Of a stretch of 64,000 bases of DNA, positions 20,431 to 32,235 are shown piece by piece. The stretch is from contig OX419759.1 of the NCBI GenBank assembly GCA_948567375.1, forward strand, positions 12,616,744-12,680,743, in the 5' to 3' direction. The DNA is from Lunularia cruciata (lineage: Eukaryota; Streptophyta; Marchantiopsida; Lunulariales; Lunulariaceae). Below the pieces are notes generated by a model, which saw only the letters and a program-made list of their open reading frames with translations, was not told the origin of the DNA and did no database searches. Made by a program: the position numbers and the translations under genes. Positions within the stretch are counted from its first letter, which is position 1, and every line of letters begins with the position of its first letter.

Positions 20431-21329
20431 AGAGTAGGGTGTAGAACAAGAAGATGTGTTATGTTGTGATTTGTGTAACTAGTGAAAAAGGAGTTTGGTA
20501 CAATTTATCTCCACATTATTGGTAGAGATTGCATGATGGATCCCATGGTTGAGATAAAGCCATGTGAGAAATCTATGTACATGTATATGATTGGCCACAT
20601 GAATTCTAGTCTTGTTTCTTTAAGTGCTCTTATGTACTTAGATGATAGAGAGTTGATAAATGAGGGTGTTTTTTTGGAGTCTCAAGCAAGAGGAGGCCAT
20701 TAAGAGTTGAGAATGTAGTAAAGTGTGTGCACTAGAGCATTGGAGGAAGCACTTGAGTATGAGATGTTCTATGCTCCCAATATATCACTTTTGAATCCCT
20801 TTCTCATCAATAGGTCATGATTCTACACCATGACCAATTTTGAGGTTACATGGTGGCATATTTTAGGGTGGCATTTATGAAGTTGGTGATGGAGAACCTA
20901 GATCCTATCATCTTAGTGGTGCTTACTTATGGACAGGTCTAAGACTTGAAAATCTATGTGCTCTTATAGATAGAAGAATTGTTGATTTTATTCAAGAGCT
21001 TCAAGGTAGAGCTGTGTGGTCTATTTGTCAAAAAGAGAAAAAGCTAAGTGACAAAATTGCAAATGTTTGGATCCCAACACAAGAAGTTTGGACTTCTTCA
21101 ATGATTGATGGAGTTAAAGAAAATCATTTGAATAGATAAGACCACCATTGGAGAGAGGACCTAACAAGATATGAATTAAAGAAAAAAGCTAAGTGATTTG
21201 AATAGATCCTTAGTGTGATATGGTTGATTGAATTAAAGGGGATCAAATTCATACCCATGTGTACAAATTGGAGGATTAAGAGAGTTTCATGATACATTTT
21301 CTGGATTTGTTAGTGGTTTTTGAGATAAG
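20431..21329. other. No gene recognised
   Basis: AT-rich DNA with short frames only. The 73-codon frame at 20,482-20,703 has no recognisable motif and no relative in the window. Probably remains of an element. Confidence 0.4.
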
Positions 21330-22490
21330 ATAAATATTTTATGATGCTAAGGTTAAGATATTTAATTTTTGAGTCAATCTCAAATCAAATCTGATCAACT
21401 GAAGTTTGAACTTTGGATGTTGAGAAGGAGATGATGATTAGGTTTGGAGTTTTAGTTACTTCTAAAGTTCTTACTTGAATCAACCTATGAAAATTTTCAA
21501 TACTGTTAGTATTTAGATCTTGCACATCTATACAAATATTTCATGTAAATACTTAAATTAAGAATTTAGGGTCTTGGATCAAGCATACTTGGGTATGTAG
21601 AGCCCACAAGTTGGTCCAACTCAAGAACTGATTCATATTTATAGATTGAAGTTGTGTTAAGCCTTCAAACTTCATAGCTGAAGAGGTTTTGATCAGAACA
21701 TAAAAAACTAATATATAATTTTTGGTTGGCTTAGGGTTTATAGAGAGTGCGAATTGATGCAAAAAACTTTATTGAAAAAAACTCTCATAAGCACAATAGA
21801 GCAATTTCACATCTAATTGCAATTGAACGTGAAAATCTCAAATTTGAAGTCATGAGTCAAAGTATTGTAGCTTCTTGAAGTGTTCCAACTGTTTTACATG
21901 CATCCCTTGGCAAAATTTGACCAAGATCTATGCAAGAATCAAGACTTGAGCACTACTTAGGATTTCAAAATTAGGTTTAGAACTACAAAAATCTAGCCAA
22001 GTTTGAGACCTTGCCAAAGGAGCTATAGTACTCAAGTTGAACTCAATTTTATATTATCAATAAGTTTATCTTTAAGGCTTTCCAATGAGTCTAAAATCAT
22101 CTAAATCCAAGCCATAGAACAAAAATTCTCATCTAAGTCTTGCAAAGATTTCCCCATCAAAAGGCTTAAAATTTCTCTACTTGGAGTACAAATTAGATAC
22201 AACTTAGAGTATAGATTGAAATCAGATTGTGGATAAAGTAAGAAATCTATGAAGCTTATTTCCACCAAAATCATAAAGAGTTGTTACTAAATTATTTTGT
22301 TTGAATCCTCTCCATGCTTGTATGCTTGATTGTATGCCTAGTTGACTTGGATTGGTGTTTGAGCATTGTGCTCAAGTTCTTTTGTTCTAGACATGCTATG
22401 TATTTCTTCTTGGTAATGTTGTAAGTGATGACCAATAGACAAGGACTACATATTATGATGACATGTCAAGTTGCTTGTTGCTCCTTACCT
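21330..22490 (+). repeat. Family X leader, plus-strand copy
   Basis: This is the inverted counterpart of 15,868-17,100. Conserved stretches include AAGCATACTTGGGTATGTAGAG near 21,580, CCATGCTTGTATGCTTGATTG near 22,312 and AGTGATGACCAAT near 22,425. It is non-coding. The two copies face away from each other and are diverged by many C/T and G/A differences. Confidence 0.5.
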
Positions 22491-24000
22491 AATAAAAGGA
22501 ATACTAGAAATAGGAGAAGAAGGTACTGAGGGTTTCCAAAATCAAACTAATAGTGAAAAATCTACATAAAACCTCTTATCTAATAATGACAGATCTACAT
22601 AAAACATGTTATCTATAAGCTCCATAACTAGGCATCCAATGTATTTTCAAAGAGATAAAGTAAAAGTATGAAAATAGTGTCAATGAAGAGGAAGCACAAC
22701 ATTGGACCAAAGAACCTCTCAGCCCTATTCAAGAAGGAGACCTTCCAAGTGAGGAGCAATAAGAGGCTAAAGACAAGGTGCAAGAAGAAACCAAAGGAAA
22801 CGCAACTATTTAAGGAGAAGAAGAAGATCTTCCAAGTGGAGTACAACAAAGAGGAGAAAAAGGAACCACACAAATGCTAAGGGAATTAATAGCATATGGC
22901 TCTAATTTTATCCTCAATTTGGTAGGACTAATATTGAAATTTATGGAGAAAATACTATCTCAATATTAGCAATTTTATGCGTATGTGGTAGATTACACCT
23001 CTTCTGTTTGAAGGTTGCACAGTATTATGTAGACAATATAGGAAAAATAGTACATGTGGAAAATAAAGATGGAGAAGAGCCAAAATCTTTACCAAGAGGA
23101 GGCTAGGAAGATGAAAAAGATTATGCAAGGGAATTGCAAAGTTAAGAAGACATTTGGAACACAAGAAAAAACAACAAGGGTATGAAGAGCAACTCAAAGC
23201 AAGAGAGAAAGAAGTAGTTAGTACTTGGGGAGAGTTGAGACCACAAAGATAAGAGTAATCACCTTGGAAGTGTAAATGTCCAAGTACAAGAAGGAATAGG
23301 CCACACAACATGAAGGGACAACCAAAGCATTGAAGAAGGAGAAGGATGATAGTGTAGCAAACCAACCTCAAATACTAGAAGAAGTAACTTAAAAAACTTC
23401 AACCTTGAACAATAACTCCCAAGAAATGAGGGTGAGTCTTTGTAACTCTGGTTCTTTCTAGTAAGAACCCAACTACTTGGGTGAGGATGACCCCCCTTGT
23501 ACTTGAGGGTAGGGTTTGAGCTCCCTAGTAGTTTTGAAGAAGTGAAGCAATGCCTTGACTCATCTTAAGTGAACTATAATGTTGAAAGCACCATGGAATC
23601 AAAACATAAAGTCCTACTACCGGTACAAAGTACCTTTTGAGTTGTAACTTTTGGAAGGAATAAAACACATTCTTTAGAGTGAAGTGTCTTTGTAGTGAAG
23701 CAACACCTTTGGAGTTGATTAAATCATCACCTTCAAGAAATAGTTGGAACATATTTGTAGTGAAAGTGATCTTTTAATTTACTATTTGCCATAATGCACC
23801 ACAATGGATAACACTTCACTCTTTTGGGAGTAGTTTGTGCTCAAGAGGTTAGATAGGTAACAATAAAGAGGAGTCATAATGTTTTACTTGTATCTTTGAA
23901 TGAACATGTTTCTTGTTGTTACACCACTTGTTTGTTAACATTGGTTTACCATAATTATCCATCAAGGAATCTTATATTGGATTAAGTTGCAATATTGAAT
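22491..24000. other. Lys/Glu-rich relic and AT-rich DNA downstream of family X leader
   Basis: Open segment 22,668-22,880 (+) is very basic and contains two related blocks, LFKKETFQVRSNK and LFKEKKKIFQVEYNK, suggesting an internal duplication. Homopurine-rich sequence continues to about 23,370. No domain is recognised. Position after a leader suggests the start of a family X body. Confidence 0.35.
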
Positions 24001-27000
24001 ACCTTATGAAGTTTATGAAATTATAATTATATTGAAATTTTATAAAAATTATATTGGAACGCAACCTCTTAGTGAATTTCATAATATATTACTCTTGCTC
24101 ATGACTCTACCTTCAAGTTTGTATGGTTAATTGGTACCTAAGTGATGTCAAAATCCTATTAGCTTAACCATACTATGTGATCTTCAAGGGTGGATGAAAG
24201 TCAAGATAAGTAGATTTAGCTTGACTTTTAAAAGATTTTATAATCATTTATAATTTCAAATTACAAGAATATTTTAACTTTTAGGGTATATACTTAGAAG
24301 TTATAAAAAAAGAAGCATATGAGATCAAATTTATTTCTCCTAGGATTTTTGTTTGTCTAAGGTAATTCTAAATTGCCATAAGTAAGTAAGATAGCACAAA
24401 AGTTACTAAAGTATTCATTACAGTAATTTTAATGAGTATACAAGGAATAGAGTACCATAAGGAACAAGCATTCCTTATTGAGCTTTCAAACTAGAGAGAG
24501 TGATGGGCTTAATGAGCAGTACATTATCTACCTCAACAAAGTAGGAAGTTTTCTTTTTGAAAATCAAGTTTTAAATATACTTTTATTAATAAATATGACC
24601 ATAATTACCTATCAAGATAATTTCAGGTGTGTTTTTAGTTCTTATTGAGATTATTGGAAAATATTTTACTTTTTAATTCTTATTAAAGTAGTGATAAGTT
24701 TCTTTATAAGATATAACTATATGAGGAAGTTTGCAAGGGAATTTACATCCTTAGCTTATCCATTATTTATCATGAAAACAATTAGAATTTATGATCAATT
24801 AGATTTAGATATCTTGCTATATGTTATTAACTTTGTTCCAATATTTTCAACTGTGTATCTAATATAAACCCATCAAACTGTTTGTTACATGATTTATGAC
24901 TTAAATGATTGGTTATATTTCAATCTAAATTAACTTTTCCAATACTTTACATGAGATCAATAGTTAAATTTTATATCTGTGGATTTTGGTAAACTTATCT
25001 CACTTTATCATAAAGTGCTAATATTTTTATAAAATATACTCATCATTATACTCAAAAAACAAGACAAATTAAATCTTCCTTAACCATTATTATATTATTA
25101 AATAATACAGATAAGAAGTCTCTTTCGCAATTTTCTTAAAGTCTAAAGATAAAGTACATTAGCTGAACATAAAAGTTATTTAGAAGTTGAATAATATTTC
25201 ATGTAGAAAAATAGTTAATTATATCTAATGAGAAATTCATGGTCAAATATGACATGAAATTCTACATTAGATCTATAATAAATTGAGTCTTATGGCATAA
25301 ATAATAATAATATGCACTGATATAATATAATGCTGAACAAATAATTATCATCAATAGGCTCTTTTATGTTGTATCATAATATTACTATCTTATTGCTAAG
25401 TTAGTTACACTTATATAAACCTACCAATCATAATATCATTAAATTGGAAACCATTGAATACCTAAAGGTCATGCTAGAAAAAGGTGCTTTTATTAAAGAA
25501 GTGAATTGAATGTAATAATAACTTTGAATTCTACCTTGTTTCAGTCTATTAAGAGGTAAAGGATTTCAAATCTAAAAAATTACGTGTGTCATCATTTTTG
25601 AATTTCAATCTAATATATTTATATTTTTTCATTTAGCCTTTGTACATCTATTAGAGTAGAGTGTGCAATAAATGAACATTTATAAATCTATGTGAAATCA
25701 TATCCTATAGTTGGGTGAAGATCAAGTAATGAAATAAAGAAACAAGACTTATAGTAATTTCTAAAAGTTTCTTGGATAAGATCCATCACTCTAATATTAA
25801 CTAGTGTTATCTATAACATAAACTCTACATACAAACATAATAAACTTGAAGTTCAATTGTGTAACTAGCTCTCATATTAAATAATTAGGAGTTCAAACAT
25901 AGAATTTGATATTAATTGGTGTGTAACTTTATGACTGCTGCATCAATAAAGTTATAGCATTAGGGGTTTTAATTATAAAAAAACAAGGAATTTCCATGGA
26001 AGTGACCATCTTCCATAAAAAATTTGATGTGACATGGTAGACAAGGGGAAACTAAAATTGAATACTTCCTTAATGAATTTTTATGAGATAAATGATTGTT
26101 TTATGAGTATATTCAAATCTAATTGTTTTATGCGTTGATTAAAAAATTGGGACTCAAGTAGGTATTAGAGGCAACTTTGGGGTTATTAGAGCATCCTTAA
26201 GGTTTCTCAAGCCCAATTTAGGGATCTATAGGCAACTCTTTTGAGACAAAGGTAGAAATATGGCCTCTTTGATTTAAATTTACAAGACTATTACCATTTT
26301 TGACACCTTTTTAAACCTATCAAGGAGCAAGGGATTTTTGAAGTAGATCAAGGGTCCAACATAGGACCTACTTGTAGGGGCATCATCTATGGTACAATAG
26401 GGCAGCTTGAGGCAACTTTAGGAGCCCATCATGGGACATACATGTGCAAATTAATTGCAAAGCAGTTAGGATTGGCAGCCATGCATCACTAGGTTGGACC
26501 TGCATGTGGATTCGACAATGGCAGTAGAGGAACATCTCTAGTGGTTGGCACTTTTCACATCCCTTATTTGCTTCCTTTTTATATTTTCTTTCCTTTCTTG
26601 TTTTTCTCTTTTATGATAGGACACATAACATTTTGTAGCCTATCTCTTGATGCATCCATTTTATTCCTTAGCATGATGCCATAGAAGGACTACCTTAGGC
26701 TTCACTCCTCATTTGGTATTCCACATCGTATATGTGCAAGCAAGGAGTAGATCCTTATGTTGAAATTTTTAGCATATACTTACATTATTGAGGTTTAGCC
26801 AAATAGAATCCATTTGATCCTTAGGTCATTTACTTCTCTTATACCAATGGTCCACACTACAAGGAATGATTCCCATATGAAAGATGCTCCAATACTTGTC
26901 ATCCTCTTATCATGTACACTCCACATCCTCCTTCCACCTTGGACTCTCCTTACCACTACTACCCCACTACCCCATATGATCATTTGGACCTTCCTCCTCC

Positions 27001-27084
27001 ACAAACTATTCTTCTCCACCTAGGCCTTCAACACATTGATATATCTTACCATATCAACATCCTACATAATATTGTCTAGATTGT
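24001..27084. other. AT-rich stretch, no gene recognised
   Basis: The most AT-rich part of the window, with no reading frame above about 75 codons and no recognisable repeat ends. It becomes slightly less AT-rich after about 26,200. It forms the left flank of the old DNMT element copy, whose end is at 27,085. Confidence 0.5.
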
Positions 27085-27657
27085 TGTCATGCATATATAC
27101 ATTGCTACACAACAAACATCACTATCAACATCATATACTATAGAAGCATAACTCATACATAAGTCATACATGAACTTTAAAGGGTTAAAATTGGCCCCTT
27201 AGCCAGTCATTAGGTCCCTCTAACTCCAAATAGCCATCTATTTCAAGTATATAGTATATCCTATGGTGGGCAAAGATTAGGAGACCGGGTGCTATCTAGC
27301 CCCATTGTTAATCTCTTGTCTGCAATCTATACCATATAAAAAGTGAAGTAGCTATAGGTCAAGTACATCTAGGACATAACCACTATCCCTAAGGAACCAC
27401 CATGAAAGGAATAGTCAAACATGTCATATACCATCTTTTCAAACAACTATCATACACTAACATAGTAGCAGTTCCACCAAAAGAGCCACATAACATACAC
27501 CGCAAGCCTGCATGTACAAGTGCCAAGCTTGGGTCCATAGTGCCATCAATGTTTGGGAGATGGCATGGTGCACAATTGTGCACATGATCCTTCCAAAAAA
27601 TACCATCATGTCCTTCTAACACAAGGACTCCAAAATGCAAACCTCATGCACTCTCAA
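27085..27657 (-). mobile_element. Old DNMT element copy, 3' terminal segment (B repeat, PHD tail)
   Basis: This decayed minus-strand segment runs from a B repeat (27,085-27,191, ending in the family's GACA terminus) through the 3' untranslated region to the PHD tail and integrase C-terminus (27,389-27,657; CHLPNIDGTMDPSLALV is readable). Several finger ligands are mutated, for example a Cys to Tyr. On the outer side of B there is unrelated DNA: no A2-B2 follows as it does in copies A and B. It is interrupted at 27,657 by a solo LTR. Confidence 0.82.
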
Positions 27658-28080
27658 TGTAACAATATGGAGTTTAGCGACGAAGTTAGTCGAGCTTATG
27701 AAGTAGATAATAAGACAAAATAGCCTAGAATATTCTAGAAGCATCTAAGAAGCTTCTTGGGAAGCTTCCTAACTAGTTAACTTGCGCCCTAAGCAGGTAG
27801 CTTCTAGAAGGAAGCTTCTAGAAGCTTCTAACTAGCTTAGCTTGCACGCCAAGTAGGCGGCTTCTAGAAGGAAGCTTCTTGAGAAGCTTCCTAGTTAACT
27901 TGGCTTGCACTCCAAGAAAGCGGCTCAAGGAAGCTTCTTGAGAAGCTTCAAGGGACTTGTTTGCTACCTATAAATACCAAGGCCGAAGCTCATGCTAGGC
28001 ATTCGGAGTTTTCCCTCATTCAAGTGTCCCAATGTGAATTTCCATTCTCCTATTTCTCTCCTCGGTTTTGGTCTTTTACA
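27658..28080 (+). mobile_element. Solo LTR of family E inserted in the old DNMT copy
   Basis: A 423-bp sequence, TGTAACAATATGG to TCTTTTACA, flanked by perfect 5-bp duplications CTCAA at 27,653-27,657 and 28,081-28,085. Uninterrupted copies of the element read CTCAAGATAG here. The same LTR occurs at 48,237-48,661 (inverted) and 49,540-49,965. It contains repeated AGAAGCTTCT-type palindromes and a TATAAATAC promoter-like motif near 27,970. Confidence 0.93.
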
Positions 28081-28085
28081 CTCAA

Positions 28086-28799
28086 GATAGTATGGCCTAT
28101 AGTAACATCAAGTGTCATTGGTGTTTTCTATTATAGATATACATAGTCACCTAGATGAAATTGATGGATCAAGGGTCTATAACCTCCTCCTCAAATAGTA
28201 GCATAGCGTAAGGTATCCTTATGTTGAGCAATCACCAAGTTCTCAAAGTCCATTGATATCACTCTCTAATAGATCTCTACCCATTGAGAACATGCACTCA
28301 CCCATATGTCTAGATCATCCAAGTCCAAAACTACAGTAGCATCTTGATGAATGGCTACAAGTAAATTTGAATCTTGTCCATATAGTAGAAAGTAAGGAGA
28401 AAAGGATGCTAAGGAAGCTTGCTGGCTAAATCAATAGCCCATGGCCAAGCAAGGTAATTGGAGATCCCAATCTTCCAAGTGGCCTCTTTGCAAACCATAT
28501 TTATGCAATCCTCTCTTCATCATTTGAAACAATCTCTCTACTAAGCCATCTACATCAAGGTGATCTAAAAAGGTAATACAATGATCAATCAAAGCCTTGT
28601 CACACAAGACCTAAATCTCCCCTAAGAACTCTATACTATGATCAATCAAAATCTCAATTGGTGCACCAAAATGACTAAGAACCCAATCTAAAAACAAGTT
28701 GGTTGTCTCTTCATTGGACTTGTTAGGAAGTCTCATCAACTCAGTCCACTTGGAGAAATGCTCCACCATAACCAAAACATACCAATGATGTCTCATGGT
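28086..28799 (-). pseudogene. Old DNMT copy: integrase segment
   Basis: Decayed continuation of integrase corresponding to copy A 3,560-4,277. Motif remnants include HHWYVLVMVEHFSKW and LSHFGAP. The catalytic region is damaged: the Asp of the TDQGTEF motif and its surroundings have changed and stops are frequent. It is cut at 28,799 by copy B; the sequence resumes at 38,695. Confidence 0.85.
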
Positions 28800-29248
28800 T
28801 GTCACGCCATTTGTAGTTCCGCATCTAGATGCTCGGACACTGGAGTTCCAGTGATGGTAGTTAGAGTTATTCTAGCAGTTTCTTAGGGACTACTTTCCGA
28901 TGGTTAGATTTTGTGTTCAGGGTACTGACTTCACGGTGGGGCCCACCGTCACTTTGCACTGTTTGCACCGTCGAGTGTGCCGTCAGCGGGACCGTTAGGG
29001 TTTCAGGGCTAGCTCGAGTCCAGGGGGTATAGTTTTGAAGTGAGCTCCAAAGAGCTCACTTCTCTGATGTTGAGCCTTCGAGTTCTTGGCTATGGTGGAC
29101 AGAGGCCGGCGAGCGTCACCTGGATTCTCTATGCTTGAGTGGGTGTGGCTTGACTGTAATCAGTGCCCAGTTGTTGGCAGTTTATAGAGTGACAGATCAA
29201 GTACTGATCTGAGTTGAGTTGAGTTGAGAGTGTTAAGCAATCTGATTA
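28800..29248 (+). repeat. Copy B terminal repeat A1
   Basis: A 449-bp 5' terminal repeat, TGTCACGCC to TCTGATTA. It holds TATAGTTTT at 29,028-29,036, an 11-bp inverted repeat with a 4-base loop at 29,037-29,062, and TCACTTCTCTGATGT at 29,056-29,070, whose complement follows the repeat. It differs from A2 at about a dozen positions, mostly transitions. Confidence 0.9.
29028..29070 (+). promoter_or_regulatory. Predicted LTR promoter and transcript start with hairpin (copy B)
   Basis: TATA at 29,028 is followed 28 bases later by TCACTTCTC, a plausible start (T-C-A context). The 15-mer beginning there is complementary to the site just inside A1. Overlapping it, GAAGTGAGCTC and GAGCTCACTTC pair around CAAA. 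These are sequence predictions; the transcript start is not shown. Confidence 0.5.
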
Positions 29249-29262
29249 CATCAGAGAAGTGA
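29248..29262 (+). promoter_or_regulatory. Candidate self-priming site (copy B)
   Basis: ACATCAGAGAAGTGA directly abuts A1 and is the exact complement of 29,056-29,070. The same pair is exact in copy A, and in copy C it has a single mismatch. Its position is that of a primer-binding site. Confidence 0.55.
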
Positions 29263-30559
29263 AGTCAGGGGGAAATCGGGTGCAGGAACGTTGAGTGTTG
29301 GTGGTATCTCCAAGCTCGGTGGATCGTGGTAGCTCGATTCAGGTTCTGTGTTTCCCTAGTGTGCAGAAGCTCGTGTAGTTGATGCAAATTTGGCAGTTAG
29401 GCGGACGGTGTGCGGAAGCGCTGGCCAAATTTTGAGCAAAGAAGGAGCAATTTTCGAGCAGTGTTGTGATTTTGAGCTCAGGAGGTGAAGGCATGACCAA
29501 TTTGCTGCGAGTTGGGCTCAAAAAGTGAAATTGAAGGTGGAGTTGGAAAGCTCTTCTCATGAAATTGTGATTTGGAAAAACCCATTTTGTCAATTTGGCT
29601 CGAGTGGAAAGTTAGCGGGGGATTTGGCGGACACCCATCTTTAGGGTTTACGTCAGATTTTACATCAGATTTACGTCAGATTTTGGGCCAGAATTGGAGG
29701 AGTTTTGCTGTTTGGCCAGATTTGGAGAAGTTCCGCTAGTTTGGAGGAGTTTCGCAGATTTGGAGAAGTTTTGCCAATTTTGGAGGCGGTTCGAAGTGGC
29801 AACAAGAAAGGCCTCATTTGGCTGAATTTTGGCGTTTCGAGGCTCCGAGGCATAGGGCTGTGGGCTATGAGAGGCTACGAAGGCCTAGAAGGGCCAGAAG
29901 GGCCAGCAAGCCAGCTTGCTGGCGTGAGGCTAGCTAGTTTAGTGTAGATCTTGGTCATTGGTTGGCAAAATCTGCCTTTCTTGCTAGATTGTGCGCAATA
30001 GGGTTTGACCCCTAGATCTCTTGTTCCTAGACTGGTGCCCTAGCCAACTGGTCCACCCTCACTTGTTGTCATAGTGACTGTGCCACTGTTATCTATACAC
30101 ATGTAGCTTTGGCTAGGAGAGGCAGTTTGATCCCATTCTTGGTGATCCTGGTAGCTTAGGACTTAAATACGAACTACTCTTATGTCAAATGCCAAATGGT
30201 GGCAGAGTCAGTCTCGTGTTGTGTTATGAGATGGAGGGTTTTCGTTTAGATTTCTTGTGATTGGATCCCCTCCATTCTCTGCTTCCTATTTGTGCACCAC
30301 GTTTGTGTGAGGTGCCTTGACTTTTGAGCGTTGGTGCTCTGGTGTGCTCTCGGTGGAGAGGCTGGAGTGATGACCAGTCAGACTACCTTTGTTTCTCTCC
30401 GGTGAGGCAGGAAGTGATGACCTGCAGACCGTGAGAGTGCGTGTTATGATGGCAGGTAACAGGTTGCCCTTCCCCTAGTGTAGTTATCTCGGTTAGAGTT
30501 ACATTAGTGGGTGGTGTCTAGTTGGTGTTGGCACTTGGTGGTGCACTTGTAGTTGCGAC
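29263..30559 (+). other. Copy B leader
   Basis: About 1.3 kb without a protein. It carries the same landmarks as copy A's leader: GGAGGAGTTTTGC-type degenerate repeats at 29,690-29,790, a perfect 10-bp inverted repeat with a 2-base loop at 29,902-29,923, antisense Pol III A/B-box-like motifs at about 29,998-30,055, and the GAGTGCGTGTTATGATGG block at about 30,436. Confidence 0.7.
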
Positions 30560-32232
30560 TTGCGGTTGCAGTTGGTGGTTCGGGTTTGCTGTTGCAGTTA
30601 CGTGGTCACGACGGAGTTCTTTGGAGATTCCAGAGGAGTTAGCCCTGCAGTACGCAGTGGGTTTACTCGGAGTGGTGCTTGGTATCAGCCTGTATCTCAG
30701 GTCCCAATGGGGGAGGAGATTGACTCTGAGTTGGAGTTTGACACAGGACCTGATTCAGTTGAGAGTGCACTTGGTGTGTCCGCACCGTTGTTGTGGGACA
30801 TGGACAAGATTTATGGGGCCTCCAAAGGCCCTAGGCGTTACTCTGGTACAGTGGGTACTATTGAGTTGGATGATTTCATCCAGGAGTTCGATAGTTGGTG
30901 TGATCTGCAGCAGATGCGGAACCCGACTTTGTTCACACCCTTCATGGCATGGAAGGGGTTGTTTCAGCACTTGGAGGGTCCACCGATGGACGACTACCAT
31001 GAGTTCAGGAGAGCTCATTTGGAGGAGATTGAGTTATGGAGACAGTATTGGTCTCCACACTATGTCTCCATCACTTCAGGCTCAGTGGCCAGGAGTAGAT
31101 CGGTTGTACCCACGAGTTCTAGCTCGAGTAGTGTTGGTGGAGCTAGTGGAGGTGCACTAGCTGGAGATAGTGCTACTACAAGTGGAGGTACCGCTGCAGG
31201 AGGTGGTGTGGTACCGGGGTTTAACCCCATGGTGGAGTTCTTCCTATGTTTGAGGCAGAACTACCAGGGAGTGCGGACTGACAAGCTGAGGAGCTTGCAG
31301 GAGTTCCAGCGGAAGGCTGGAGAGAGCCTACGCAAGGCATATACTCGCATGAGGCGGCTGATCAGTTTCACTTAGGGAGTTACTGAGGCCTAGGCAGTCC
31401 AGTTTTGGTATGGGATATTGGACATGGAGTTGCGACGTAGAGTTCGTGATGCTACGTTGTTGCAGGCTACTTTGCCCACTTTGGCAGAGAGAGTGGTGAC
31501 AGCTGGATTTGGTAGAGAGACCTCATCCACGGTTGTGACTTCTTCTAGAGTGCAGCAGAGTGCACCACGCCCAGTTGGTTTTCGAGGACAGGGTGGACAG
31601 CCCAGATCCTATGGAGCGAGTGGAGGGCCTAGTGGAGTTAGACCCTTACACTCATTTTTGGATCAACAGCAGCCAGTGAGTGGTGGTGTTGCTTGTTGGA
31701 CTTGTGGTGGACCTCACCATAGGAGAGAGTGTACTGAGGGCAGCGGACCTGATACCTCTGGTGCATCACAGCCAGCACAGAGGCAGTGTGAGCATTGCCA
31801 CAGATTTGGTCACACTAGTGACCGGTGTTTTGACCTACACCCGGAGTTACGGAGTGGTAGGGCTGCTATGGCAGGTAGTAGAGGAGCTCCAGTTCATAGA
31901 GGACGAGGTGGTAGAGGTGGTGGTAGAGGATCTACACCTAGTAGGGGCGCAGTACCTGCCCTTACTTCTGACACAGCTATGGCTACTCGGATTGAGCAGT
32001 TGGAGCAGAGATTGGCTAGTATGGCTATTGCTCAGAGGAGATCAGATTCGGGTGCTGAGGCTTCCACCTCATATGCTGGTGATAGAGATGCTTTGGACTT
32101 CATGTGTGGAGCAGCCCAGGTGGATGCATCTGCAGCAGTGACTAGGAGTGCAGTACGTGCTCTAAGCCTAGAGGAGCATCAGTGGAGTTGGACCCACAGA
32201 GAGGAGAGGTTGGGAGACAGGTCAGACTTCCC
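30560..32232 (+). pseudogene. Gag (copy B), broken
   Basis: Same gag as copy A. The first open part (30,560-31,375) covers the capsid-like region and ends at a CAG-to-TAG stop; a second TAG follows at about 31,391. The rest (31,418 on) has the two knuckles CWTCGGPHHRREC and CEHCHRFGHTSDRC and the MATRIEQLEQ coiled-coil segment. A 45-bp in-frame deletion removes a stretch before RVVTAGF, and a 1-base deletion at about 32,162 shifts the frame before protease. The TAG at 32,233-32,235 between gag and protease is shared with copy A. Not functional as it stands. Confidence 0.85.
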
Positions 32233-32235
32233 TAG

